Positions 8,592 to 17,298 of a DNA stretch of 64,000 nucleotides are shown piece by piece; the stretch's first letter is position 1; the number at the start of each line of letters is the position of its first letter. Position numbers and translations under genes: made by a program. The DNA is from Thalassovita autumnalis (GTDB taxonomy: Bacteria > Pseudomonadota > Alphaproteobacteria > Rhodobacterales > Rhodobacteraceae). The stretch lies in NCBI RefSeq assembly GCF_001458255.1, contig NZ_CYSB01000040.1:186001-250000 (forward strand), in the 5' to 3' direction. The notes beneath the pieces are model-generated. The model did not search any database. It saw only the letters and a program-made list of their open reading frames with translations, and was not told the DNA's origin.

Positions 8592-8973
8592 CGCAAAAAT
8601 CCGTTCTGCTTCAGCTGCTGAAAGGGGTCCTTCACTCCTGCCCGCGACAGCAGGTTCGTTTCCGGTCACGGGCAGCTGAACCAACCGGAAGGACGACTCT
8701 TGATCGCCCTTACTGAAACGGTCATCCAGAGGGGACTTTTAGAGCGGAAACCACACCTCGAAGCGCCTTTGACAGACGCCAAATTTTGGCGACATTCCGG
8801 CATGGGAGCGAAGCCCCTGATTTTGTTGACTTTGCAACACAATCGCACTGACAGCGACCACATCAGGCTGCGACAAAATTGATCAGAGAAAACGTAAAAA
8901 TCCCTTTAACCACAAAGGTATGTGGATTTCACACCTTTGTTTTCTGCCGCCCGAGCACATGCGCGAGCCTCAG
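8592..8973. other. 382-bp gap upstream of the PAS gene
   Basis: No convincing gene is present. The first 93 bases could be an N-terminal extension of the PAS protein from a TTG. At 8912-8940 the arms ACAAAGGT and ACCTTTGT form an 8-bp hairpin with a 13-nt loop, just past the end of the membrane-protein gene at 8974. It may be a weak terminator, although no clear T-run follows. An A/T-rich stretch at 8880-8915 could carry the PAS gene promoter. Confidence 0.4.
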
Positions 8974-9384
8974 TCAGTCAATCACCACGATATGACGCCG
9001 CAATGGCACGAAATGCACCAGCGCGACCAGCCCTTCCAGCAAGGCAAGCAGTTGCAAAACCGGCAGTGCGGTATTGAGGTAGCTGGTCAGCAAAACAAGG
9101 GCAATCGCCAGACGTAATGCACCGGTAAATCGCCCCATTTCCTGCGTGGCATTGCGCCAGCGCCACAGCGCCCAGCCGCAGCCCAGCAGGCCAACCAGCT
9201 GCGCCAGCATCAAGCTGAGGTTTGACACTGCAAACCCATCCGCAACGCCCTGCGGCACACCGAACCCTGCAAGGGCAACAAGGTAATGCTGATTGACGAC
9301 AGGCACGATCAGCGGCGCAAGGATCACCAGATCCATTGCGCAGATCAAACGGACCATCCGGCCATAGATATATCTGGAAACCAT
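8974..9384 (-). CDS. Hypothetical four-helix membrane protein
   Basis: 136 residues with about four hydrophobic segments (near residues 12-32, 52-72, 86-105 and 105-125) and short charged loops, so an inner-membrane protein. I do not recognise a family. The ATG at 9384 is preferred over an adjacent TTG because GAGGGG lies upstream. It follows tgt on the same strand, 66 bp behind the tgt stop, and could be co-transcribed with it. No catalytic motif is visible. Confidence 0.6.
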   Translation of the reverse strand: MVSRYIYGRMVRLICAMDLVILAPLIVPVVNQHYLVALAGFGVPQGVADGFAVSNLSLMLAQLVGLLGCGWALWRWRNATQEMGRFTGALRLAIALVLLTSYLNTALPVLQLLALLEGLVALVHFVPLRRHIVVID

Positions 9385-9450
9385 CAACCGCCCCTCAACT
9401 TTGCCCCGACAATTGCATCTTATGCGCTATCGAGACAACAGAAATGTAGG

Positions 9451-10581
9451 TTAAAGGCGTTCTATGTCCCCATTGGCCCGGGTCTCATGGAAGTCTTTCT
9501 GGAAGGCCTCAAAGGTGCCAGCGGCAATGGCATCGCGCATCCCCTGCATCAGCTCCTGGAAGTAATGCAGGTTGTGCCAGGTCAGCAACATGCCCGAGAT
9601 CATCTCCTGGCTGCGATAGACGTGATGCAGATAGGCGCGGGAATAGTTGCTGCAGGCTGGGCAGGAGCACTGTTCGTCCAAGGGGCGCGGATCGTCCTGA
9701 TGGCGGGCGTTCTTGATATTCACCACACCATGCCGGGTGAAGGCCTGACCGGTGCGCCCCGAACGGGACGGCAGCACACAGTCCATCATGTCAATGCCAC
9801 GGGCCACGGCCCCTACGATATCATCCGGCTTGCCGACGCCCATCAGATAGCGCGGCTTGTCCTCGGGCAGCATATCCGGTGCAAAGTCGAGGCAGCCGAA
9901 CATCGCCCCCTGCCCTTCACCCACGGCAAGGCCGCCAACGGCATAGCCGTCAAAACCAATCTCACGCAGGGCCTCAGCGCTTTCCTGACGGAAATCCTGT
10001 TCCAGACCGCCCTGTTGAATGCCAAACAGCGCGTGGCCCGGACGATCGCCAAAGGCGTCGCGCGACCGCTGTGCCCACCGCATCGACATACGCATGGATT
10101 TGGCGATGGTGTCACGATCCGCCGGCAGCGCCGGGCATTCATCAAAACACATCACAATGTCCGATCCCAGCAGACGCTGGATCTCCATCGAGCGTTCCGG
10201 CGTCAGCTCATGGCGCGAACCGTCGATGTGGGATTTGAAGGTCACACCCTTCTCAGTCAGCTTGCGCAGGCCGGCGAGCGACATCACCTGAAACCCGCCC
10301 GAGTCCGTCAGGATCGGCTTGTCCCAGTTCATAAACTTATGCAGCCCACCAAGCGCATCGATCCGTTCCGCCGTCGGGCGCAGCATCAGGTGGTAGGTGT
10401 TGCCCAGCAGAATGTCGGCACCGGTCGCCGCAACACTTTCCGGCATCATCGCCTTGACGGTAGCGGCGGTTCCAACAGGCATGAAGGCTGGCGTGCGGAT
10501 ATCGCCCCGCGTGGTATGGATCACCCCAGTTCGGGCCTTACCATCCTGACCCAGCTTTTCGAAAGAAAACTTCTCGCTCAT
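9451..10581 (-). CDS. tgt: tRNA-guanine transglycosylase
   Basis: 376 residues, full length for bacterial Tgt. It exchanges G34 for preQ1 in tRNAs for Asp, Asn, His and Tyr during queuosine synthesis. Seen: [11 protein letters not shown] with general acid/base Asp93, FDECP at 146-150 in the preQ1 pocket, [16 protein letters not shown] with nucleophile Asp264, and the zinc site CSCPAC (Cys305, Cys307, Cys310) plus His336. The ATG at 10581 is used; another ATG four codons upstream is possible. Two of its substrate tRNAs, Asp(GTC) and Tyr(GTA), are encoded in this window. queA is not adjacent. Confidence 0.97.
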   Translation of the reverse strand: MSEKFSFEKLGQDGKARTGVIHTTRGDIRTPAFMPVGTAATVKAMMPESVAATGADILLGNTYHLMLRPTAERIDALGGLHKFMNWDKPILTDSGGFQVMSLAGLRKLTEKGVTFKSHIDGSRHELTPERSMEIQRLLGSDIVMCFDECPALPADRDTIAKSMRMSMRWAQRSRDAFGDRPGHALFGIQQGGLEQDFRQESAEALREIGFDGYAVGGLAVGEGQGAMFGCLDFAPDMLPEDKPRYLMGVGKPDDIVGAVARGIDMMDCVLPSRSGRTGQAFTRHGVVNIKNARHQDDPRPLDEQCSCPACSNYSRAYLHHVYRSQEMISGMLLTWHNLHYFQELMQGMRDAIAAGTFEAFQKDFHETRANGDIERL

Positions 10582-10709
10582 GCCACATCTCATTTGTTGC
10601 TGATCTGCCCTTGGGGGCCAATTCGGCGCTGCTTAGCCTTTCCCCCTCTGGAAGGCAAAGGCGGAATTGCTTATCTAGAAAGCGAATTTGCCAAAGGGAA
10701 TAGTCTAAA

Positions 10710-11606
10710 ATGGACAACGTGTTTCTTGATTTTATTGTAAATAGCCCGATGACGGTGATCTGGCTACTGATCGCCCTGTTCATCATTGCCGTCATATTCA
10801 AAGGCGTGCGCATTGTGCCGCAGTCGCAGAAGTTTGTGGTTGAACGGTTTGGCCGGCTGCATTCGGTTCTGGGGCCGGGCATCAACCTGATCGTGCCTTT
10901 CCTTGATAAGGTGGCGCATCAGATCTCGATCCTGGAGCGCCAGCTGCCCAACGCCAGCCAGGACGCCATCACCAAGGACAACGTTCTGGTTCAGATCGAC
11001 ACCTCGGTGTTCTACCGCATTCTGGAGCCGGAAAAGACCGTCTACCGGATCCGCGACGTTGATGGTGCAATTTCCACCACAGTCGCAGGGATCGTACGGG
11101 CCGAGATTGGTAAAATGGACCTGGATGAGGTGCAATCGAACCGGGCGCAGCTGATCAATCAGATCCAGACATTGGTTGAGGATGCGGTGGATGACTGGGG
11201 CATTGAAGTGACCCGCGCCGAGATCCTGGATGTGAACCTCGATCAGGCCACCCGCGATGCAATGCTGCAGCAGCTGAACGCCGAACGGGCCCGCCGGGCG
11301 CAGGTGACGGAAGCTGAGGGTGAAAAGCGTTCGGTCGAACTGGCCGCAGATGCGGAACTTTATGCCGCCGAACAAAACGCCAAGGCGCGCCGGATCGAAG
11401 CCGAGGCCGAAGCCTATGCAACCGAAGTGGTGGCCAAGGCGATCCGTGAAAACGGCATTGAGGCGGCGCAGTATCAGGTCGCCCTCAAACAGGTGGAATC
11501 GCTGAACGCGCTTGGCGCTGGTGAAGGCAAACAAACTATCGTTCTGCCGGCCCATGCGCTGGAAGCTTTTGGCGACGCCTTCAAACTGCTGAAAGGAAGC
11601 AAATAA
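10710..11606 (+). CDS. SPFH/stomatin-like membrane protein (QmcA type)
   Basis: 298 residues. One N-terminal transmembrane segment (about 12-32) is followed by an SPFH/band-7 domain (KFVVERFGRLHSVLGPGINLIVPFLDKV through RAEILDVNLD) and a long Glu/Ala-rich coiled coil (about 190-265). Such proteins form oligomeric rings on the inner membrane and are linked to microdomain organisation and FtsH-type proteolysis. Its stop codon overlaps the start of the NfeD-type gene by one base, the usual stomatin-NfeD pair. The start has AAAGGGAAT upstream. Divergent from tgt. Confidence 0.92.
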   Translation: MDNVFLDFIVNSPMTVIWLLIALFIIAVIFKGVRIVPQSQKFVVERFGRLHSVLGPGINLIVPFLDKVAHQISILERQLPNASQDAITKDNVLVQIDTSVFYRILEPEKTVYRIRDVDGAISTTVAGIVRAEIGKMDLDEVQSNRAQLINQIQTLVEDAVDDWGIEVTRAEILDVNLDQATRDAMLQQLNAERARRAQVTEAEGEKRSVELAADAELYAAEQNAKARRIEAEAEAYATEVVAKAIRENGIEAAQYQVALKQVESLNALGAGEGKQTIVLPAHALEAFGDAFKLLKGSK

Positions 11607-11872
11607 TGTCCGTGTTTGAGATCTGGTGGGTCTGGCTGGCCGTGGCGCTGGGCCTCGGCATCGCCGAAATTTTCCTGCCCGGTTCAATCTTCTTGGGCTT
11701 TGCGGCAGGCGCGGCGCTGACCGCACCGCTGGCGGCGTGGGGCGGTCTGAGTGTACCGCAGCTTGCCGTCGCCTTTGCGGTTCTGTCGCTCATCGCCTGG
11801 TTGGTGATGCGGCGGGTGTTTGGCTTCCGCCAGTCGGGCCGCAAGGTTTTTGACAACGACATCAACGACTAA
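11606..11872 (+). CDS. NfeD-like membrane protein, short form
   Basis: 88 residues. Two or three hydrophobic helices (about 5-30 and 32-68) end in a short charged tail. Short NfeD proteins lack the ClpP-like protease domain of the long form and pair with stomatins; this one overlaps the stomatin-like gene by one base (TAATG). The soluble OB-fold tail seen in many NfeD proteins is mostly absent, which makes this a minimal version. It probably modulates assembly of its SPFH partner in the inner membrane (inference). Confidence 0.8.
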   Translation: MSVFEIWWVWLAVALGLGIAEIFLPGSIFLGFAAGAALTAPLAAWGGLSVPQLAVAFAVLSLIAWLVMRRVFGFRQSGRKVFDNDIND

Positions 11873-11992
11873 GGCAATGCCTACCAATCTCTTCAGGGCG
11901 ACATTTCGTCCTGAGGAGATTTGCGGCGCCAGCTATGGACCTTCACGCCTCAAAACCTTATATCTTCGCTCAGGTTAACATGGACGGACGTC

Positions 11993-12355
11993 ATGAACGA
12001 TAATGCTGAACCGCTTGAAGGCACCCCGCTGATTGCCCCTTCCAGCGTCTCCCACCCGCTGTATGACAAAGTGGTTGAGGCCTGCCGGACCGTCTATGAC
12101 CCTGAAATTCCGGTGAATATCTACGATCTGGGCCTGATCTACACGATCAATGTCTCAGACGACAACCGCGTGTCGATCATCATGACGCTGACCGCGCCGG
12201 GCTGTCCGGTTGCCGGTGAAATGCCGGGCTGGGTTGTTGACGCGGTCGAACCGCTGGACGGCGTGCAGCATGTTGAGGTCGATCTGACCTGGGAACCGCC
12301 CTGGGGCATGGAAATGATGAGCGACGAAGCGCGGCTGGAACTGGGCTTCATGTAA
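11993..12355 (+). CDS. DUF59/MIP18-family iron-sulfur assembly protein (SufT-like)
   Basis: 120 residues. The MIP18/DUF59 domain spans about 20-115 with VYDPEIPVNIYDLGLIYTINV, then LTAPGCPVAGEMPGWV carrying the conserved Cys, and ends in VDLTWEPPWGMEMMSDEARLELGFM, the C-terminal pattern of SufT-like proteins. Members help mature Fe-S proteins. The ATG at 11993 is used because residues before it are not conserved-looking and GGACGG precedes it. A terminator follows. An IscA-type carrier lies 1.6 kb downstream, which fits Fe-S work, but no suf operon genes adjoin it. Confidence 0.9.
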   Translation: MNDNAEPLEGTPLIAPSSVSHPLYDKVVEACRTVYDPEIPVNIYDLGLIYTINVSDDNRVSIIMTLTAPGCPVAGEMPGWVVDAVEPLDGVQHVEVDLTWEPPWGMEMMSDEARLELGFM

Positions 12356-12386
12356 CGCCACCCACGCCGCATCGCGATCAAATATC

Positions 12387-12416
12387 AAAGCAGGTCTTCG
12401 GGCCTGCTTTTCTTTT
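12387..12416 (+). terminator. Terminator after the DUF59 gene
   Basis: AAAGCAGG and CCTGCTTT close a stem, followed by TCTTTT on the plus strand, 31 nt after the stop codon. Confidence 0.8.
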
Positions 12417-12476
12417 GGGAAGCCGATTTCGATTTCTCCACCCAAAAGAAGCCAAAAAAAGCTTCTCTTGACCAAA

Positions 12477-12494
12477 GAAGCCAAATGTGGCTTC
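12477..12494 (+). other. Hairpin at the 5' end of the satD-like gene
   Basis: GAAGCCA (12477-12483), AATG, TGGCTTC (12488-12494): a perfect 7-bp stem ending nine bases before the ATG at 12503. A related half, AAGAAGCC...GCTTCTCTT, lies just upstream (about 12446-12469). Together they could hide the ribosome site or be alternative folds. Confidence 0.45.
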
Positions 12495-12502
12495 CTATTC
12501 TC

Positions 12503-13132
12503 ATGACACAGGACACCCAGAATATTGCCGTGCTGACGGGCGATCTGATCCGATCCTCGGATCTGACGCCTGACCAACAGCAACAGGCGTTGGACAATCT
12601 GCGCGCCACCGCGATCCAGATCGGCAGCTGGCCGGGGGTCGATGCGGCCTTTGGCCTGCGCGGAGGTGACGGCTGGCAGCTGGTGCTGTCCCGCGCGGGA
12701 TTTGGGCTGCGCGCCGCCCTCACCCTGCGCGCCAGCCTGCGCAGTCTGGGCAAGACCCATGACAGCCGCATTGCCATCGCAAATGGCGCAGATGCCCTGC
12801 CCCCTGACGGCAATCCCAATGCCGCGATCGGCCCGGTCTACGTGGCCTCTGGCCGGTTGCTTGAGACAATGAAAGATGAAGAAAGCCTGCGCTGGGGCGC
12901 CGCGTCCTTGGGGGCCGCAACCCTGCTGGCGGATCACATCAGCCGCGACTGGACTCAGACGCAGGCGCGGGCCTTAGCGCAGCAACTGCCGCCCGGCGCG
13001 CCAAAACGCGCCGATATTGCCAAGGCGCTGGGCGTCAGCCGCCAATCGGTCAACAGATCGCTTTGGTCTGCGGGCTATCCGGCCTTGTCAGAAGCGCTGG
13101 AAATGATTGAAACTGACACGTCTTTATTCTGA
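12503..13132 (+). CDS. SatD-family protein with C-terminal helix-turn-helix
   Basis: 209 residues of the SatD family, named after a gene of the Streptococcus mutans acid-tolerance locus. The N-terminal two thirds start IAVLTGDLIRSSDL and contain the RGGDGWQL segment typical of the family. The C-terminus (RADIAKALGVSRQSVNRSLWSAG) is a clear helix-turn-helix, which suggests DNA binding. It is followed 13 bp later by a DUF3307 membrane protein, a pairing seen in many bacteria. The molecular function is unknown. The start is uncertain: ATG at 12503 or 12485, neither with a strong ribosome site, and the second lies inside the hairpin. Confidence 0.75.
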   Translation: MTQDTQNIAVLTGDLIRSSDLTPDQQQQALDNLRATAIQIGSWPGVDAAFGLRGGDGWQLVLSRAGFGLRAALTLRASLRSLGKTHDSRIAIANGADALPPDGNPNAAIGPVYVASGRLLETMKDEESLRWGAASLGAATLLADHISRDWTQTQARALAQQLPPGAPKRADIAKALGVSRQSVNRSLWSAGYPALSEALEMIETDTSLF

Positions 13133-13145
13133 ACAGAGCCGTTTG

Positions 13146-13871
13146 ATGTTTGAAACTTTTGCCGCGCTGCTATTTGCGCATGTCCTTGCAGATTTCGTCC
13201 TGCAAACGCGTTGGATGGTGGCGCGCAAACGCCAGTTTGGTGTGCTTCTGCTGCATGGTGTTCTGGTGCTGCTGACCGCTCAGCTGAGCCTGGGCCATGT
13301 CACCGCCTGGCCACTGCTGGCGCTGGCCGCCGCCCATCTGATCATCGACGCGGTCAAAACCTATGGCGGTTTTGACGGGCTGACCGGGTTCCTCTGCGAT
13401 CAGCTGGCGCATCTGGCCACACTTGTTCTGGTCGGCACTCTGGTGCCCGACCTCTGGGCCAGCGGGTTTTGGGCCGCGCAGCCCATGCTGCCACCGCTCA
13501 TGGTCATCATAGCGGGCGCTGTTCTGGCCACCCGCGCCGGCGGTTTCGCCACAGCCCTGTTGATGCGCGATCATGAGGTCTCAGACACCCCCGAAGACGA
13601 AGGCCTGCCCGGCGGCGGCGCCACCATCGGCCTTTTGGAACGCGGCCTGATCTACCTTCTGGTCCTGATCGGCGAAACCGGCGGCATCGGCTTTCTGGTG
13701 GCGGCGAAATCGATCCTGCGCTTTGGCACTGTTTCGGGCGACCGCAAAGCCACCGAATATGTCATCATCGGCACCCTGTTCAGTTTCGGCTGGGCGCTGA
13801 TCGTCGCGATTGCCGTTCAAAAGCTGTTGATCCATCTGCCACCGCTTGAGATCATCCCCAAAGCAACCTAA
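13146..13871 (+). CDS. DUF3307 membrane protein
   Basis: 241 residues with six or seven hydrophobic helices. The N-terminus FAALLFAHVLADFVLQTRWMV and HLIIDAVKTY carry the conserved His and Asp residues of DUF3307, which sit within membrane helices. It has no known reaction. The gene begins 13 bp after the SatD-like gene and is surely co-transcribed with it; a plausible reading is a cytoplasmic DNA-binding regulator paired with a membrane partner. The ATG at 13146 is taken over a start 13 codons upstream, inside satD. Confidence 0.82.
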   Translation: MFETFAALLFAHVLADFVLQTRWMVARKRQFGVLLLHGVLVLLTAQLSLGHVTAWPLLALAAAHLIIDAVKTYGGFDGLTGFLCDQLAHLATLVLVGTLVPDLWASGFWAAQPMLPPLMVIIAGAVLATRAGGFATALLMRDHEVSDTPEDEGLPGGGATIGLLERGLIYLLVLIGETGGIGFLVAAKSILRFGTVSGDRKATEYVIIGTLFSFGWALIVAIAVQKLLIHLPPLEIIPKAT

Positions 13872-13915
13872 ATAGAGGGGACCAACGCGCAACAGTTCCC
13901 CCAAAGGACCTTGAT

Positions 13916-14266
13916 ATGTTCTCCATCCCCGGCAAACAGGCCGTGAGCCTGACCCCGAAAGCCGCTGCACAGATTGCCAAGCTGATGGAGAAAGACGGCC
14001 ATCAGGGGCTGCGGATTGGCGTCAAAAAAGGCGGCTGCGCGGGCATGGAATACACCATGGATTACGCCGATACCGTCGATCCCAATGATGAGATCGTGGA
14101 ACAGGACGGCGCCCGGGTGATGATTGCCCCGATGGCACAGATGTTCCTTTTCGGGACTGAGATCGACTATGAGGTCTCGCTGCTGGAAGCTGGATTCAAG
14201 TTCAACAACCCGAACGTGACCGAAGCCTGCGGCTGTGGTGAATCGATCAAATTCGCTGGAATGTGA
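13916..14266 (+). CDS. A-type iron-sulfur carrier (IscA/SufA/ErpA family)
   Basis: 116 residues. The three ligand cysteines of A-type carriers are present in the expected spacing: GGCAGMEYTMDY around residue 43 and ACGCGES near the C-terminus. These proteins receive and pass on [2Fe-2S] or [4Fe-4S] clusters. AAAGGA lies just before the ATG. It sits 44 bp after the DUF3307 gene and is followed by a 111-bp gap to tpiA. The C-terminal NPNVTEACGCGES form is typical of SufA-like members in alphaproteobacteria. No scaffold or desulfurase gene adjoins it. Confidence 0.93.
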   Translation: MFSIPGKQAVSLTPKAAAQIAKLMEKDGHQGLRIGVKKGGCAGMEYTMDYADTVDPNDEIVEQDGARVMIAPMAQMFLFGTEIDYEVSLLEAGFKFNNPNVTEACGCGESIKFAGM

Positions 14267-14377
14267 CCCGCCAAGCGGCTGATTTCCCCCCTCCCCCTTG
14301 CGCTTTGCTAGGCTGTTGGTGCAACTGACAGTCATCACGCTAATGCGTGCAAATCGGATTTTGAGGGAGTGGATGAC

Positions 14378-15130
14378 ATGCGCCGCAAACTGGCCGCTGG
14401 CAATTGGAAAATGAACGGGCTGTCGGCCCAGCTTGATCAGTTGGACGCGCTGACCGCCGCCCACCCTGACCCGGCCGTTGACCTGATGATCTGCCCGCCG
14501 GCCACACTTGTTGGCGCGGCCGCCGCACAGGTCGGCAACAAACCCCTGATGATTGGCGGTCAGGACTGCCACCCGGCGGCCTCGGGCGCACACACTGGTG
14601 ATGTCTCCGCCGAGATGCTGGTCGATGCCGGCGCCAAGGCGGTGATCCTGGGCCATTCAGAGCGCCGCGAAGACCACGGCGAAAGTGATGAGCTGATCCG
14701 CCAGAAAGCCCGCGCCGCCCATGAGGCCGGTCTGATCACCGTGATCTGTGTGGGTGAGTCGCTGGAGCAGCGCGAAGCCTCCAACACATTGGACATCATC
14801 GGCGGCCAGCTGGCGGCATCGATCCCCGACAATTCGACCGGCGCAAACCTTGTCGTCGCTTATGAGCCGATCTGGGCCATCGGCACCGGCAAAATCCCGA
14901 CGCTCGATCAGATCGGCGAAGTGCATGACTTCATCCGCGCCCGTCTGGAGCGCCGCTTCGGTGCCGGTGTTGGCCGCTCCACCCGCCTGCTCTATGGCGG
15001 TTCAGTGAAACCCGGCAACGCAGCGGAGATCTTTGCGGTCTCCAACGTGGACGGCGCATTGGTTGGCGGCGCCAGCCTGAAAGCGGCAGATTTCACCGGC
15101 ATCATTGCCGCATTGGAAGCCTCTGCCTAA
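14378..15130 (+). CDS. tpiA: Triosephosphate isomerase
   Basis: 250 residues, a complete TIM barrel. Catalytic features seen: Asn and Lys in AGNWKMNG (residues 6-13), electrophile His in ILGHSERR, base Glu in [13 protein letters not shown] and the phosphate loops LLYGGSVKP and VGGASL. It interconverts dihydroxyacetone phosphate and glyceraldehyde 3-phosphate in glycolysis and gluconeogenesis. GAGGGAG is eight bases before the ATG at 14378; an in-frame GTG three codons earlier is less likely. It stands alone. Confidence 0.98.
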   Translation: MRRKLAAGNWKMNGLSAQLDQLDALTAAHPDPAVDLMICPPATLVGAAAAQVGNKPLMIGGQDCHPAASGAHTGDVSAEMLVDAGAKAVILGHSERREDHGESDELIRQKARAAHEAGLITVICVGESLEQREASNTLDIIGGQLAASIPDNSTGANLVVAYEPIWAIGTGKIPTLDQIGEVHDFIRARLERRFGAGVGRSTRLLYGGSVKPGNAAEIFAVSNVDGALVGGASLKAADFTGIIAALEASA

Positions 15131-15225
15131 ATCCCTGATCACAATGCTGCGCGTCCCCCCTCAGGGTCATTGACGCGCAGCATGACCGGCCCCTAGCCTC
15201 AGCCCATCCGATGCCTGAGGCCCCG

Positions 15226-15831
15226 ATGACCGCCACGTCTGACCACGACCAGCTTTATTCCAAACATGCCCCGCGCTGGCACCAGCGCCTGGGCAGGTTG
15301 GGCTATACGCGCGCCTATGATCATCTGATGGCGCAGCTGCCCCCGCTGCCTGATCAGGCGCGGGTTCTTGATATCGGCACTGGCTCCGGCGCCTTTGCAG
15401 CCAGTTTTGCCAAACAGGCGCCTGCCAATTGCCAGCTGACCCTCGCCGATCCCAATCCCGAGATGCGCCGTGAAGCCGCCGCACAGTCTCAGGACTGGCC
15501 GCAGACCGTGCAGATCACAGACGCCAAGCTTGGCGATCCGTTGGGTCAATATGACATCCTCCTCTGCGCCCATGTGCTGGAGCATCTGGAGATACCCCCG
15601 GCGCTCACCTGGCTCCACCAGAGCCTTACACCCGGTGGCACCCTAGTGCTGGCCCTGTCGCGGCCCCATTGGTGCACGGCGCTCATTCGCTGGCGCTGGG
15701 GCCACCGGGCCTATCGGCCGGATCAGGCGCGGGATCATCTGGCCGCCGCAGGCTTCAGGGATATTCAGCTGATCCCCTTCCCCTCAGGCCCGCCCTATCG
15801 CACCAGCCACGGTTACATCGCGCGGCGCTGA
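15226..15831 (+). CDS. Class I SAM-dependent methyltransferase
   Basis: 201 residues. Rossmann methyltransferase fold: motif I VLDIGTGSGAFAASF (about 48-62), acidic end of strand 2 LTLADPNPEM, motif around DILLCAHVLEHLEIPPAL and a C-terminal sheet. Methyl donor binding is clear. The acceptor is unknown; the H-V-L-E-H pattern suggests a small-molecule methyltransferase of the UbiE/Coq3-like group. TGAGG lies before the ATG at 15226, preferred over one at 15211. It is followed by a copy of the dispersed 22-nt repeat and converges on the TRAP transporter genes. Confidence 0.8.
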   Translation: MTATSDHDQLYSKHAPRWHQRLGRLGYTRAYDHLMAQLPPLPDQARVLDIGTGSGAFAASFAKQAPANCQLTLADPNPEMRREAAAQSQDWPQTVQITDAKLGDPLGQYDILLCAHVLEHLEIPPALTWLHQSLTPGGTLVLALSRPHWCTALIRWRWGHRAYRPDQARDHLAAAGFRDIQLIPFPSGPPYRTSHGYIARR

Positions 15832-15836
15832 CAGCT

Positions 15837-15860
15837 GTCAATGATCCGCAAATACTCAAA
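15837..15860 (+). repeat. Dispersed 22-nt repeat, copy 1
   Basis: It contains TCAATGATCCGCAAATACTC. Four related copies lie at 35108, 35138, 38457 and 52520. It begins six bases after the stop codon of the methyltransferase gene. Confidence 0.6.
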
Positions 15861-15861
15861 A

Positions 15862-15888
15862 CGAAAACGGCGCCTCAGGGGGCGCCGC
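15862..15888 (-). terminator. Terminator of the TRAP transporter genes
   Basis: On the minus strand CGGCGCC and GGCGCCG close a stem, followed by TTTTCGTTTT, 29 nt beyond the dctM stop codon. Confidence 0.8.
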
Positions 15889-15916
15889 TTCGGTTCTCTC
15901 AATGATCTCAGCAAAT

Positions 15917-17293
15917 CTATTTGGTGATGATCTCCGGCCCCATGAAGTGGTTGGGCAGGAAAGTCGAAATCGCCGGGATGTAGGTCACCATGATCAGGAA
16001 GACGAAGAGCACGGCCAGGAAGGGCAACGCCGCCCGGACAACCCGCATCATCGGCATTCCAGCCACCCCCGAGGTCACGAAGAGGTTCAGACCAACCGGC
16101 GGGGTGATCATGCCGATTTCCATGTTGACCACCATGATGATGCCCAGATGGATCGGGTCGATGCCCAGTTCAATCGCAATCGGGAACACCAGCGGCGCCA
16201 CAATCACCAAGAGGCCCGAGGGCTCCATGAACTGACCACCGATCAGCAGGATCACGTTCACGATTACCAGGAACATTACTGGCCCCAGACCGGCATCCAG
16301 CATGGCCGAGGCCAGCTGCTGCGGGATCTGTTCATCGGTCAGCACGTGTTTCAGGATCAGCGCGTTGGCGATGATGAACATCAGTGTCACGGTCAGTTTG
16401 CCCGCTTCAAACAACGTGTTCTTGGTGTCGCGGTGGAAGAAGGCCGTGATCAGCGCCACCGGCTTTTGCAACAGCGTCAGGTTCTTTTCCCCTTCGGGAC
16501 GGCTGAGCGGCCCCATGTCGCGATAGACAAAGCTGGAAATCAGGAAGGCGTAGACAGCAGCAACAGCCGCGGCTTCGGTCGGGGTAAAGATACCGCCGTA
16601 GATACCGCCCAGAATGATCACGATCAGGAACAGGCCCCAGACCGCATCCAGACCCGAGGCAAAGACCTCACCCCAGCCCAGCCAGTCACCTTTCGGCAAG
16701 TTCTTCACACGGGCGATCGCATAGATGGTGATCATCAGCATCGAACCTGCCATCAGGCCCGGGATCACACCCGCCAGGAACATCCGGCCAACGGACACCT
16801 CAACAGCCGAGGCATAAACCACCATCACGATCGACGGCGGGATCAGGATGCCCAAGGTGCCTGCGTTGGCAATCACACCGGCGGCGAAGTCCTTGGAATA
16901 GCCCACCTGACGCATGCCTGCGATCACGATGGAGCCGATGGCAACCACCGTCGCCGGGGACGAGCCCGAGAGCGCGGCAAACAGCATACAGGCAAAGACG
17001 CCCGCAATGGCCAGACCACCGGGGAAGTGACCCACGATAGCGATGGAGAAACGGATGATCCGTTTTGCCACACCACCGGTCGACATGAAGCTGGAGGCGA
17101 GGATGAAGAAGGGGATCGCCAGCAGCGTATAGTGCCCGGCCATCGCCTGGAACATGGTCTGCGCGATAGACGCCAGCGAGGTATCGCTGAGCACCAGTAG
17201 GAAGATGATCGAGGAAAAGCCCAGTGAGATTGCGATCGGCACACCGATCAGCAACAGGCCAATGATCATGGAAAAGAGAACAACAACTTCCAT
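15917..17293 (-). CDS. dctM: TRAP transporter large membrane subunit DctM
   Basis: 458 residues, the usual size of separate DctM proteins. It has about 12 hydrophobic segments, from VVLFSMIIGLLLIGVPIAISLG at the N-terminus, and the conserved GxxTPPxGxxLF pattern GMITPPVGLNLFVTSG. It is the sodium-coupled channel subunit in the inner membrane. The ATG lies five bases after the dctQ stop, so the two are translationally close. It has a short insert (about residues 250-290, DMGPLSRPEGEKN) in a cytoplasmic loop. Last gene of dctPQM, followed by a terminator. Confidence 0.95.
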   Translation of the reverse strand: MEVVVLFSMIIGLLLIGVPIAISLGFSSIIFLLVLSDTSLASIAQTMFQAMAGHYTLLAIPFFILASSFMSTGGVAKRIIRFSIAIVGHFPGGLAIAGVFACMLFAALSGSSPATVVAIGSIVIAGMRQVGYSKDFAAGVIANAGTLGILIPPSIVMVVYASAVEVSVGRMFLAGVIPGLMAGSMLMITIYAIARVKNLPKGDWLGWGEVFASGLDAVWGLFLIVIILGGIYGGIFTPTEAAAVAAVYAFLISSFVYRDMGPLSRPEGEKNLTLLQKPVALITAFFHRDTKNTLFEAGKLTVTLMFIIANALILKHVLTDEQIPQQLASAMLDAGLGPVMFLVIVNVILLIGGQFMEPSGLLVIVAPLVFPIAIELGIDPIHLGIIMVVNMEIGMITPPVGLNLFVTSGVAGMPMMRVVRAALPFLAVLFVFLIMVTYIPAISTFLPNHFMGPEIITK

Positions 17294-17298
17294 CTGAC

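Noticed and set aside
15902-17200. 432-residue open frame opposite dctM
   Set aside because: His/Gln/Arg-rich shadow translation of a membrane protein gene, without a domain or ribosome site.
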